15,492 bases of DNA, taken from assembly GCA_033761835.1 (NCBI GenBank), contig JANRME010000170.1:1-15492 (forward strand), given 5' to 3'. The notes under the pieces are model-generated. The model was not told where the DNA came from. It did not search any database and was given only the letters and a program-made list of their open reading frames with translations. The translations under genes were made by a program, and so were the position numbers. Positions 6,467-14,038 of the stretch are shown here, one piece after another; position 1 is the stretch's first letter, and every line of letters starts with the position of its first letter. The stretch comes from JADJNW01 sp033761835. GTDB lineage: Bacteria; Bacteroidota; Bacteroidia; Chitinophagales; Saprospiraceae.

Positions 6467-7642
6467 ATGAAAAAAAATATTTGGATCACGCTGTTCCTAA
6501 GTTACTTTGCATTTCCTCTTTTTGCTGCCAAGACAAGCGTTGTGGTGGCATTTTTCTCAGAAAATCTTACTATCAGCTACAATACAGAAATGCTTGCCCC
6601 AGTTTGTACGGCGATAGATGAAAAAGGCATTGTACAATTTTATCGCCAATTGGAAGGTAAGGATTATCGAATTTTATTGGATGATTTGAACCATAAAAAA
6701 GCGGAATTACAACTCAACGATTGGCTTTCATACGTGTTAATGCGCAATAGCGTGAAGCAAATTTTCCAAAGGAAAAGCCTCAGCGAACAAGAGTTAATTT
6801 GTTGGTTTTTGCTATCAAAAATGGGTTTTGACACTCGACTCACCTACCTTGCGCAGCGTGTGTACGTGTACGTCCATTCTGCGGATGAGGTATTTGAAAT
6901 ACCAATGATCGAAGATAAAGGCCGGAATTTTGTCAATTTGACCAATAGCGATGCAAATGCCCCGGGCAAGCAGGAAGCCCTGTATTTGCTTAATTTTCAG
7001 GCTCAACCCAAAGGCAAAGCTTTTTCATTTTATTTTAAAGCATTGCCCAATCTTCCATCGCAAGTAAGCAAAAAGCTGATAAAATTTAAATATGCAAATC
7101 AGCCGATTCAAGTAGAAGTGGCATACGATAAAGTAATGGTGGAAGTGATGGAACAGTATCCACTCATTGCGGAAAGAGAGTATTTAGAGCTACCATTGTC
7201 AGCGGCCTTACATAATTCACTGCTGCCGGCTTTTCAGGAATTAATTAAAGATAAAACACCTCGCCAGGCCTTGGAACTTTTGCTTGCGTTCACGCGTTCC
7301 AGCTTCGAGTACAAGGAGGACAAGGAATATTTTGGCAAAAGCAAGCCAATGACGGTGGATGAAGTGTTTTTTTATCCTTATTCCGATTGTGAAGATCGTT
7401 CAGCGCTGTTCTATGCTTTGGTCAAAGAAATCCTGGATTTGCCAATGATTGTAGTCGCTTTTCCCGATCATCTGACTGTGGCCGTGAGTTTGGAAGAAGA
7501 ATTGCCCGGGGCGGTAATTTCTTACCAAGGAAGACGTTATTACATCTGCGACCCCACGGGGCCTGTCAATTCGTCAGAAATTGGTGTTTTTCCGAAGAGT
7601 TACGAAAACAGTGATTTTGAAATTATCTGTCATTACAAATGA
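6467..7642 (+). CDS. Secreted transglutaminase-like protein with Cys-His-Asp triad
   Basis: This 391-residue protein opens with a signal peptide (MKKNIWITLFLSYFAFPLFA, cleavage near residue 21), so it probably acts in the periplasm or at the cell surface. The C-terminal third carries the three landmarks of the transglutaminase-like/papain fold. These are SDCEDRSALFYAL with Cys308, FPDHLTVAV with His335, and YYICDPTG with Asp362. Family members act as transglutaminases, cysteine proteases or amidases, and the actual substrate cannot be read from sequence. The N-terminal two thirds (about 22-260) have no motif I recognise and may be a beta-rich binding region. I chose ATG 6467 because the frame continues upstream to 6362 only through the queA hairpin, and the signal peptide begins here. 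No clear promoter box was found in front of it. Confidence 0.8.
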   Translation: MKKNIWITLFLSYFAFPLFAAKTSVVVAFFSENLTISYNTEMLAPVCTAIDEKGIVQFYRQLEGKDYRILLDDLNHKKAELQLNDWLSYVLMRNSVKQIFQRKSLSEQELICWFLLSKMGFDTRLTYLAQRVYVYVHSADEVFEIPMIEDKGRNFVNLTNSDANAPGKQEALYLLNFQAQPKGKAFSFYFKALPNLPSQVSKKLIKFKYANQPIQVEVAYDKVMVEVMEQYPLIAEREYLELPLSAALHNSLLPAFQELIKDKTPRQALELLLAFTRSSFEYKEDKEYFGKSKPMTVDEVFFYPYSDCEDRSALFYALVKEILDLPMIVVAFPDHLTVAVSLEEELPGAVISYQGRRYYICDPTGPVNSSEIGVFPKSYENSDFEIICHYK

Positions 7643-7740
7643 TTGGTTTTCAACAAAAAGAGAAATGACATTTTTTCTGTTTACGATTTTTTAAAAAACT
7701 GGTGTAAAATTTGGTAAGAAATTTTTATATCAGAAAGATA

Positions 7741-7771
7741 TTTGGTTAATTCGCCGAGTTTTTTACATTTG
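7741..7771 (+). promoter_or_regulatory. Bacteroidota-type promoter of the DUF2795 gene
   Basis: TTTG (7741-7744) and TACATTTG (7764-7771, followed by C) are separated by 19 bases. This is a full match to the phylum's TTTG-N(about 19)-TAnnTTTG promoter. It predicts a transcript start near 7778 and a 5' leader of about 105 bases before ATG 7884, long enough to hold a regulatory structure. Confidence 0.65.
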
Positions 7772-7883
7772 CCGAAAAAAATTAGGAAATATAGCGTTTT
7801 CCTAATCTGCCCTTTGTTGAATAAGGTAAAGTATCGAATCTCAGGAAATCACTATAATTTTCAACATTAATTCAAATATTAAT

Positions 7884-8105
7884 ATGTACTGGACATTAGA
7901 GCTTGCGCATCACCTGGAAGACGCACCTTGGCCGGCTACCCGCGACGAATTGATTGATTATGCCATTCGTTCGGGCGCTCCGTTGGAAGTCATTGAAAAT
8001 CTTCAAAATATGGAAGATGAAGGTGACGTATATGAGGGCATCGAAGATATTTGGCCCGATTACCCACGCAAAGACGACTTCCTTTTTAATGAGGATGAAT
8101 ACTGA
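7884..8105 (+). CDS. Small acidic DUF2795 protein
   Basis: This 73-residue cytoplasmic protein of unknown function matches the DUF2795 pattern. Its landmarks are LELAHHLEDAPWPATRDELIDYAIRSGAP, then LEVIENLQNMEDEGDVYEGIEDIWPDYP and an acidic FNEDEY tail. The N-terminal block looks like a small helical fold with the conserved PWPATRDELIDYA stretch. The C-terminal half is very acidic. It is complete, with its own promoter and terminator, so it is expressed as a single gene. Very similar short proteins are a common conserved feature of Bacteroidota genomes. No enzymatic motif is present. Assignment to the family is from recalled sequence similarity and its role is unknown. Confidence 0.85.
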   Translation: MYWTLELAHHLEDAPWPATRDELIDYAIRSGAPLEVIENLQNMEDEGDVYEGIEDIWPDYPRKDDFLFNEDEY

Positions 8106-8162
8106 TTCGCCCGTTCGTTTTTGAACAACTTGCGCCTTTGGCGAATTTCATTATAACAAAAT

Positions 8163-8199
8163 AAGGTTTCACATACTAAAAAATTGTGAAACCTTTTTT
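8163..8199 (+). terminator. Intrinsic terminator after the DUF2795 gene
   Basis: AAGGTTTCACA (8163-8173) and TGTGAAACCTT (8185-8195) form a perfect 11-bp stem with an 11-base loop. They are followed by a run of T through 8199 and then ATTTT. The stem begins 57 bases after the stop codon. It is a textbook intrinsic terminator, and the A-rich left flank means it could also work on the other strand. Confidence 0.9.
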
Positions 8200-8255
8200 A
8201 TTTTAATGGTCATAGTTCTGTATTTAGCTTCGGCAGGGTACGAAAATCAAGGCGG

Positions 8256-9767
8256 ATGGAAAATTTACTCGAAATTATCAATGTACTGACCAAAAATAAG
8301 GTATCCAAAATCGAGGTACTCGACGAACAAATTTTACGCAACAAAGACAGCAAATTTGGGCTACTCTATGAGGCATTAGTGACCGGTAAAATTAGCAAGG
8401 ATGAAGATGCTGCTAACATCCTCTACCATAATAAAGATGTAGGAGACGCTCGGTATCGTCAGCTCAAATCCCGCTTCAAACGCCGACTTTACAACACGCT
8501 TTTTTTTCTGGATATGAATGTACCCCTTACCGCCAATAGGGCGCAGGCACAATACAATTGTAACAAAGAATGGGCGCTGGTAGAAATTATGTTGATTTAC
8601 AATGCGCCCAATTCAGCACTGGTCTTGGCGCGCCAGATTCTCATTGTTGCACTTAAATTTCATTTTACCGATCTGATTGTTAAATGTAGCCGCTTGTTGC
8701 GTGAGCAAGCCGTGCAGGAAGAGAACAGGAAAGCATTTGAAGAATATAATGCTTATGTCGAGACGCATACGCCCATTTTGGAAGCAGAAACCCGGGCGGA
8801 GGAGTTGGCTCAAAAAGCTAGATTGGAATATCAGGTGCGTCATTTCGATGAACAAAAGCTTCAGCGTATCGAAGAACTTGGCAAAGAACTCATTCAGATC
8901 GTTGAAAAAACAGACTCGCCTTTGGTACAATATCATGTTTTTACTGCTTGGGTATTATTATATGAAGCACAGCATGAGTACAGCCATGTATTGGAAATAG
9001 CTGAAAAAGCAGAGGAGTACGTGCGCAGTATGCCCGATTATTTCAATGATCAGAAAAAGATTTTTTTCCTTATTAAGCGATTTTCGATTTATTTACATCT
9101 TCGGCAATACCGAGAAGGCAAGGCTTATGCCGAAGTAGTGCTGACCGATTTATCCGCCAATAGCCAGGAGTGGCTCGATTTTATGGAATATTACTTATTA
9201 CTTTCCTTGCATACCGATAACTGGATCAACGCTTTAGCAATTTTTAATAAGGTAGCCGACTCCGTTGCGTTTAAAAAAATAGACGATTTGAGGCAGGAGA
9301 AATGGGAAATATTTGAAGCTTTCTTGCATTATTTTATCGAAACAGAAAGTATTAATCCCAATTTAATGCTGCGCCAAAAACGTAAAACATTCAAAATCAA
9401 TGACTTTATTCAAAAATCAAGTAACTATTCTTCTAAATACGTGACAATCGCGTTGCATCATCTTGTATTAAAAATTGCTTTTTTATTGTATCGGCGCAAC
9501 TTTGCTGCGTTACCCAAGCTAATGGAACAATTGCGTAAGCTTTCGCAATATGAATTAAAAAAGGAGGGATATGAACGCGCCGCAGCGCTGATTCAACTAT
9601 TATATCATTTGGAAAAAGCTGAATTTCAGATAGATAAATTGCGCAACATTGAAAAATTAATAGAGAAATTTGAAGAATATCCCTTTTATTATCGCGGTAA
9701 AGTAGCCGAATTGGAAGTAATACCCTACGATAAATTATGGCAGCGCTTAGGCCGCCATTTGGAATAA
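8256..9767 (+). CDS. Conserved-looking helical protein of unknown function
   Basis: I do not recognise this 503-residue protein. It has no signal peptide and no clear membrane segment, so it is probably cytoplasmic. Nearly all of it looks alpha-helical, with repeated Leu/Ala/Glu/Lys-rich segments such as ALVLARQILIVALKF and ALHHLVLKIAFLLYRR. A long charged stretch at about 165-225 (many Glu, Gln, Arg) could be a coiled coil. Helix-pair spacing suggests a TPR-like solenoid, though no clean 34-residue TPR consensus is seen. The N-terminus has a basic patch (RYRQLKSRFKRRLY, about 66-79). It sits between the DUF2795 terminator and cmk, with 45 bases to the cmk start. A weak -7-like TAGCTTCG lies at 8225-8232. 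A scaffold or protein-binding role is only a guess. Confidence 0.8.
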   Translation: MENLLEIINVLTKNKVSKIEVLDEQILRNKDSKFGLLYEALVTGKISKDEDAANILYHNKDVGDARYRQLKSRFKRRLYNTLFFLDMNVPLTANRAQAQYNCNKEWALVEIMLIYNAPNSALVLARQILIVALKFHFTDLIVKCSRLLREQAVQEENRKAFEEYNAYVETHTPILEAETRAEELAQKARLEYQVRHFDEQKLQRIEELGKELIQIVEKTDSPLVQYHVFTAWVLLYEAQHEYSHVLEIAEKAEEYVRSMPDYFNDQKKIFFLIKRFSIYLHLRQYREGKAYAEVVLTDLSANSQEWLDFMEYYLLLSLHTDNWINALAIFNKVADSVAFKKIDDLRQEKWEIFEAFLHYFIETESINPNLMLRQKRKTFKINDFIQKSSNYSSKYVTIALHHLVLKIAFLLYRRNFAALPKLMEQLRKLSQYELKKEGYERAAALIQLLYHLEKAEFQIDKLRNIEKLIEKFEEYPFYYRGKVAELEVIPYDKLWQRLGRHLE

Positions 9768-9774
9768 GATGATT

Positions 9775-9782
9775 TATCTTTG
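9775..9782 (+). promoter_or_regulatory. -7 box in front of cmk
   Basis: TATCTTTG is an exact TAnnTTTG match beginning 8 bases after the preceding stop codon. Transcription would begin near 9789. The in-frame TTG at 9780-9782 is part of this box and would not be in the resulting mRNA. No -33 TTG is visible at proper spacing. Confidence 0.45.
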
Positions 9783-9812
9783 ACCGAGGACGAAAATGCA
9801 CAACTCCATCCT

Positions 9813-10496
9813 GTGAAAAAGATTGTAATTGCTATTGACGGGCCTTCCGCTTCGGGTAAAAGCACGATTGCCAAAGCACTGGCGAAGTCCTTGCATTATG
9901 CTTATGTAGATTCTGGGGCAATGTATCGCGCAGTCACGCTTTTTTTTCTGGAAAATCATATCGAAATAGATAATCTCGAAGCAGTTAAAAACGCGCTTTC
10001 GCATATCTCCATTCGCTTTATTCGCAATGAAAATGGCAATAATACGCTGCTCAACGAGCGAAATGTAGAATCCGAAATCCGCCAAATGCGTGTGTCGGAG
10101 TACGTGAGCCAAGTCGCCGCCATCGCGGAGGTACGCAAAGCGATGGTAAAGCAACAACAAGAAATGGGCAAGGATAAAGGCCTTGTGATGGATGGTCGAG
10201 ACATCGGGACAGTCGTTTTTCCTGACGCCGAACTGAAGATATTTGTCACTTCGGATGTAGAACAACGCGCACGCCGGCGCTATGAAGAATTACTAAAAAA
10301 AGGGCAATCCGTCACTCTTGGTGAAGTGCTGGAAAACCTGCGCGAACGCGATCACATTGACTCGAACCGAGCCATAGGCCCATTACGCAAAGCGGAAGAT
10401 GCTTTTGAAATTGATAATACACGGCTTAGTCCAGAAGAACAATTATCATTAGCCATCAAAATGGTGGAAACAAAAATTGGTGAAAAAGTGCAATGA
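9813..10496 (+). CDS. cmk: Cytidylate kinase
   Basis: Cmk phosphorylates CMP and dCMP with ATP in the cytoplasm, feeding CTP and dCTP synthesis. The 227-residue protein shows the P-loop GPSASGKS (10-17), then VDSGAMYRA for nucleotide binding. It also has VMDGRDIGTVVFPDAELKIFVTS and the lid-region arginines in RARRRYEEL, with RDHIDSNRAIGPL and IDNT later, all family signatures. I chose GTG 9813 because the family usually begins KKIxIAIDGPSASGKST. A TTG at 9780 would add 11 residues but lies within a promoter box. A six-codon frame (ATG 9796, MHNSIL) ends in a TGA that overlaps this GTG, which could couple translation. The gene overlaps the next by 4 bases, so the two are surely cotranscribed. 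Confidence 0.95.
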   Translation: MKKIVIAIDGPSASGKSTIAKALAKSLHYAYVDSGAMYRAVTLFFLENHIEIDNLEAVKNALSHISIRFIRNENGNNTLLNERNVESEIRQMRVSEYVSQVAAIAEVRKAMVKQQQEMGKDKGLVMDGRDIGTVVFPDAELKIFVTSDVEQRARRRYEELLKKGQSVTLGEVLENLRERDHIDSNRAIGPLRKAEDAFEIDNTRLSPEEQLSLAIKMVETKIGEKVQ

Positions 10497-11227
10497 AGAA
10501 CATCGGTCGCTCCAAAGCCTTACGGATTATTTCGTTGGTGTTCCTTGTTTGTACCATTGTGGCTGCGGGTTGGCTTTATAATGAAAGCAATCCGAATATG
10601 ATTTTCAAAAGACTGGCAAAAAGTGTTGCAAAAGAGCAGCCACAATCATCATTTCAGGAAATACATTTTGCCATCATCCATACAGCGCAATTAAAAAAAG
10701 AGGAGCGAGCTTTCCAAGAATATCAAGATCGCTTGCAAAAAATTGATGCCAATCAATTGAAAGACAAACACAAAACGGCTTACGCCCTTGTAAAACAACA
10801 GATAAAAGTGCGATTAAATCTTTTATATATTATGCGAACCGACCCATCATTTTACAACCTGGCCGGCCAACTGAAAATAATATTATCAAATGATTCTCTG
10901 GATTTGGATAGTCGCCTGTTAGGCATTGACCAACTAATGCAGGATGCAGATATTTATTATATTAAGGCAAAAGATAATATTAATTATCCTAATCCCAATA
11001 AAACTGGGCTTGCTGTTCAAAAGCATTTACATGGAATAAAGTTTTTGAATACGGAACTTTTGGATTCGCTTGCCCGTTCCTCTTTGAGTACTGCCGAGAA
11101 AGCAGCTATTACCGCCCATACGTATAAAGCCAAAATCGCTATAAAAGACTACTTGGCGTTTTGCCGAAGCCATTTGTTTGAACACCGAGATTCCACGATT
11201 AAAAGGAATAATGGATTATTGGAGTGA
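10493..11227 (+). CDS. Membrane-anchored protein resembling the N-terminal half of DUF885
   Basis: This 244-residue protein has one N-terminal membrane segment (about 11-29), with the rest probably outside the cytoplasm. Residues about 70-232 look like the helical N-terminal part of DUF885 proteins. The match includes EYQDRLQKIDANQLKDKHK, then RTDPSFYNLAGQLKIIL (like the family's 'RRDPSLY' segment), a LDLDSRLLGIDQLMQ helix, and AIKDYLAFCRSHL near the end. DUF885 proteins are usually about 550-650 residues with an HExxH-type metallopeptidase-like C-terminal half. That half is absent here, and the stop at 11225-11227 is followed directly by an ABC transporter gene rather than a remnant. The ATG lies inside the cmk stop (ATGA overlap), so translation is coupled. 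The DUF885 relation is from remembered patterns, at moderate confidence. Confidence 0.6.
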   Translation: MKNIGRSKALRIISLVFLVCTIVAAGWLYNESNPNMIFKRLAKSVAKEQPQSSFQEIHFAIIHTAQLKKEERAFQEYQDRLQKIDANQLKDKHKTAYALVKQQIKVRLNLLYIMRTDPSFYNLAGQLKIILSNDSLDLDSRLLGIDQLMQDADIYYIKAKDNINYPNPNKTGLAVQKHLHGIKFLNTELLDSLARSSLSTAEKAAITAHTYKAKIAIKDYLAFCRSHLFEHRDSTIKRNNGLLE

Positions 11228-11278
11228 TGGAATACTGGAAAATTTCATTTCATCATTTTGCAAAAGAAAAACTTTGCT

Positions 11279-13090
11279 ATGTCAAAAACCAAGCCAACGA
11301 TTGGCCTTAAACACCCCATGCGTCGCCTGTTTCGCTATTTGGATCGCTACCGATTGCAATTGTGGTCGTCCATTATTTACAGCGTTTTGAATCGCATTTT
11401 TGATTTGATGCCGCCTTTTCTTACGGCTTGGTTTATTGATACCGTGAGTAATAAAATTCCAGGCTGGATTCCAAATACAACAGGATTAACCGATCCCTGG
11501 CAAATCATTATATTTTTGACGATTCTCACCATCACCATTTTTGCTTTTGAAAGCTTTTTTCAATGGCTTTATAATCGCGGCTTCATGCGCATGGCGCAAC
11601 GGATGCAGCATGATTTGCGCGTGGATACTTATGCCCATTTGCAAGACCGCGAAATGGCTTTTTTTGAAGAGCAACGCACGGGTAATTTGATGTCTATTCT
11701 GAATGATGATATTAATCAATTGGAGCGCTTTTTTAATAATGTTTTTAATGAAATTATACAATTATTTATATTGCTTATTATAGCTGCGTGGTCGCTGCTC
11801 CATGTTTCCGTGGAACTTGGACTTATTGCAATGGCGCCGATTCCATTTATCATGTTGGGTAGTTTTTATTATCAACGTAAAATTGCGCCGCAATATCAGT
11901 CTGTCAGAAATAGTGTAGGCGCTTTGAATAGTCGTCTGGAAAATAATCTCGGTGGCATCGCTGTCATCAAAAGTTTTACCGCCGAACGCTATGAAACAGA
12001 GCGAGTTAGCGAGGTTTCCGAGCAATATCGCAATGCTAATTTTAATGCCATCCGCTGGAGTTCGGTTTATATTCCTATTATAAGAATGTTTATTTCATTG
12101 GGCTTTGGTATTACGCTTTGCGTGGGCGCTTATTGGGTTTTATTTAAACCGGATACATTTACTTTTGGTAATCTGGCATTTTTTGCCATGATGACCGAGC
12201 GTTTGCTCTGGCCGGTAACGCGCCTCGGCGCTATGTTCGACGATTACTCGCGGGCGCAGGCGGCAGCGCGGAGGGTTTTTGGATTATTGGATTCTGAAAA
12301 TTCGATTACAGAAATAGAAAATCCGGTCAAACCCTCAGAAATAAAGGGGAATCTTCGTTTTGAAAATGTTCATTTTGCTTATAAATCAGGGATTCCGATT
12401 ATAAAAAACTTTAATTTGAATATCCCAGCCGGACATACCATCGGCATTGCTGGCCCGACCGGCGGCGGTAAGACCACGATGACTAAATTGCTTTTGCGAT
12501 TTTATGATGTAACAGGAGGATGCATTCGATTGGAAGGAGAGGATATTAGGCAACTGAAAATCAGCGATTTACGCGAGCAAATTGCCTTGGTGAGCCAGGA
12601 TGTATATTTGTTTCACGGTACAATCCGCGAAAACATTGGCTACGGACTGGCTGGCGCCAGCGATGAAGCGATTATAGAAGCAGCGAAAAAAGCGCAATTA
12701 CACGATTTTATTACCTCATTACCAGATAGTTACGATTCGATTATCGGAGAACGCGGCATCAAGCTTTCCGGCGGGCAGCGTCAGCGCTTGAGCTTGGCAA
12801 GAGCAATCCTGAAAGACGCGCCGATATTGATTCTCGACGAGGCGACCAGCGCCGTAGATACAGAAACCGAACGCGCCATACAGCAAAGCCTAAGCCAGAT
12901 TGCTAAAGGCAAGACCGCACTGATCATCGCGCATCGCCTGAGTACGATTCGGAATGCTGACACCATTATTGTAATCAAAGATGGACAGATTGCTGAGCAA
13001 GGTACGCATGAAGCGCTGCTGGCATTAGATGGCGCTTACGCTGATTTGTGGCGGGTGCAGATCGGGGAATTGGAGGAAAGCCAGATATAA
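11279..13090 (+). CDS. ABC exporter half-transporter (permease fused to ATPase, MsbA/MdlB type)
   Basis: This 603-residue protein has a six-helix membrane domain (about 25-320) and a C-terminal ATPase domain. The ATPase motifs are all intact: Walker A GPTGGGKT (392-399), Q-loop Gln440, signature LSGGQRQR (496-503), Walker B ILILDEATS (516-524) with catalytic Glu521, and switch His552 in IIAHRLSTI. Proteins of this type dimerise in the inner membrane and export lipids, peptides or drugs using ATP. The exact substrate cannot be assigned. ATG 11279 is preferred; a TTG 7 codons upstream (11258) is possible. It follows the DUF885-like gene by 51 bases with no terminator between, so it likely belongs to the cmk operon. 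Confidence 0.93.
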   Translation: MSKTKPTIGLKHPMRRLFRYLDRYRLQLWSSIIYSVLNRIFDLMPPFLTAWFIDTVSNKIPGWIPNTTGLTDPWQIIIFLTILTITIFAFESFFQWLYNRGFMRMAQRMQHDLRVDTYAHLQDREMAFFEEQRTGNLMSILNDDINQLERFFNNVFNEIIQLFILLIIAAWSLLHVSVELGLIAMAPIPFIMLGSFYYQRKIAPQYQSVRNSVGALNSRLENNLGGIAVIKSFTAERYETERVSEVSEQYRNANFNAIRWSSVYIPIIRMFISLGFGITLCVGAYWVLFKPDTFTFGNLAFFAMMTERLLWPVTRLGAMFDDYSRAQAAARRVFGLLDSENSITEIENPVKPSEIKGNLRFENVHFAYKSGIPIIKNFNLNIPAGHTIGIAGPTGGGKTTMTKLLLRFYDVTGGCIRLEGEDIRQLKISDLREQIALVSQDVYLFHGTIRENIGYGLAGASDEAIIEAAKKAQLHDFITSLPDSYDSIIGERGIKLSGGQRQRLSLARAILKDAPILILDEATSAVDTETERAIQQSLSQIAKGKTALIIAHRLSTIRNADTIIVIKDGQIAEQGTHEALLALDGAYADLWRVQIGELEESQI

Positions 13091-13148
13091 TGACACATAG
13101 CGGTTTTTCAAGGATCTGCGTTTAAGATAAAGATTAACATATTTGTTC

Positions 13149-13967
13149 ATGTTTTATGAGCAACGACTGCACGAAATCGCTTTAGAAGCATCTGTAAATC
13201 AATTTGATATTACAGAATTGCCTCCGCATCCGTTGTTGTATCCATTTATTCAATCTTATACTATTATCCACAACCATGATGTAAATATTTCAACACCTTG
13301 GCTAATACTGCCGGAATCGTCCACTTATTTAATTTTACATATTATACAAACATTAGATTCTACTCCAATCGTTCGACTTTCCTTGATTGGCCCCAGATCG
13401 CAATTCATTCAAATAGATCGAAAACAGCGTAAACTTACAATATTGCTGCGTTTTCGGATGGGCGGTGCGCAGGCGTTTTTTTCAAAAATAATGCCTGAAT
13501 TGACAGATGAATCAGTGAATATTAAGGAATTATGGCATGATGAATTTTTAGAATATGAAGAAGCGCTTTTGAATGCTGCAAAAGAATTGAGTTATTGGAA
13601 ATGTTTAGAAATTTTGGAAAAAATATTATTAAAAAAGCTTCATTTATTAAAAAATACGCACCCTGTTATTACAATCTTTAATAAGATATGCCAATCTAAT
13701 CACGAAATCCTTACCATAGCTCAAATAGCAACTCAATTAGGTATTACAGAACGTTATCTGAGGAAATTAGTAAAAGATCATACCGGACTTTCACCAAAAT
13801 CTATCCTAAAAATTGAACGACTCACCCATTCATTAAAGCTTTGGAATCGCTCACCACAACCCAACTGGGCTTCAATCGCGGCGGAGGCTGGTTATTTTGA
13901 TCAATCGCATATGATAGATGAATATCAAAGCTTGATCGGCAGGAGTCCTGGAAAATTGTTAAAGTAA
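13149..13967 (+). CDS. AraC-family transcriptional regulator
   Basis: This 272-residue DNA-binding protein has a C-terminal AraC-type double helix-turn-helix. The first (about 187-210, LTIAQIATQLGITERYLRKLVKD) leads to HTGLSPKSILKIERL. The second (about 240-256) reads SIAAEAGYFDQSHMIDEYQ and ends in GRSPGKLL, matching the family's 'GFxDQSHFxRxFkxxxGxTP'. The N-terminal domain (about 22-130) resembles the DUF6597-type sensor seen in Bacteroidota regulators. It has PHPLLYPFIQSY, then ILPESSTYLILHI, IGPRSQFIQID and LLRFRMGGAQAFF. The inducer is unknown. ATG 13149 is preferred over an in-frame TTG two codons upstream. It lies 58 bases after the ABC exporter and may control it or the small HExxH protein downstream, but no operator was recognised. 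Codon use is more A+T-rich than in the ABC gene. Confidence 0.92.
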   Translation: MFYEQRLHEIALEASVNQFDITELPPHPLLYPFIQSYTIIHNHDVNISTPWLILPESSTYLILHIIQTLDSTPIVRLSLIGPRSQFIQIDRKQRKLTILLRFRMGGAQAFFSKIMPELTDESVNIKELWHDEFLEYEEALLNAAKELSYWKCLEILEKILLKKLHLLKNTHPVITIFNKICQSNHEILTIAQIATQLGITERYLRKLVKDHTGLSPKSILKIERLTHSLKLWNRSPQPNWASIAAEAGYFDQSHMIDEYQSLIGRSPGKLLK

Positions 13968-13985
13968 TCGCCTGTTCCGATTTTT
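13966..13985 (+). terminator. Short terminator-like hairpin at the end of the AraC gene
   Basis: AATCG (13966-13970, overlapping the TAA stop) and CGATT (13978-13982) form a 5-bp stem around a 7-base loop. The run of T (13981-13985) overlaps the end of the right arm. It is short, so termination would be partial at best. Confidence 0.35.
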
Positions 13986-14010
13986 CCTATCTTTTGAAAA
14001 GTGCCTCGTT

Positions 14011-14018
14011 TAGTTTTG
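14011..14018 (+). promoter_or_regulatory. Possible -7 box of the HExxH protein gene
   Basis: TAGTTTTG matches TAnnTTTG and would start transcription about 14 bases before ATG 14039. A TTTG at 13993-13996 lies 14 bases upstream, shorter than the usual spacing. Confidence 0.35.
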
Positions 14019-14038
14019 TTCTCAAAAACAAAATATTT

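Noticed and set aside
7689..7700. TTTTTTAAAAAA palindrome and a weak hairpin after the transglutaminase-like gene
   Set aside because: The stem is all A-T and imperfect. I cannot distinguish it from ordinary A+T-rich intergenic sequence, so no terminator is called.
9780..9812. TTG start for cmk at 9780
   Set aside because: The TTG is part of a TATCTTTG promoter box, and the family N-terminus matches the GTG at 9813. It cannot be ruled out fully without protein data.
14015..14033. TTTTGTT / AACAAAA inverted repeat upstream of the HExxH gene
   Set aside because: It is a 7-base, mostly A-T match in A+T-rich sequence and is likely to arise by chance.
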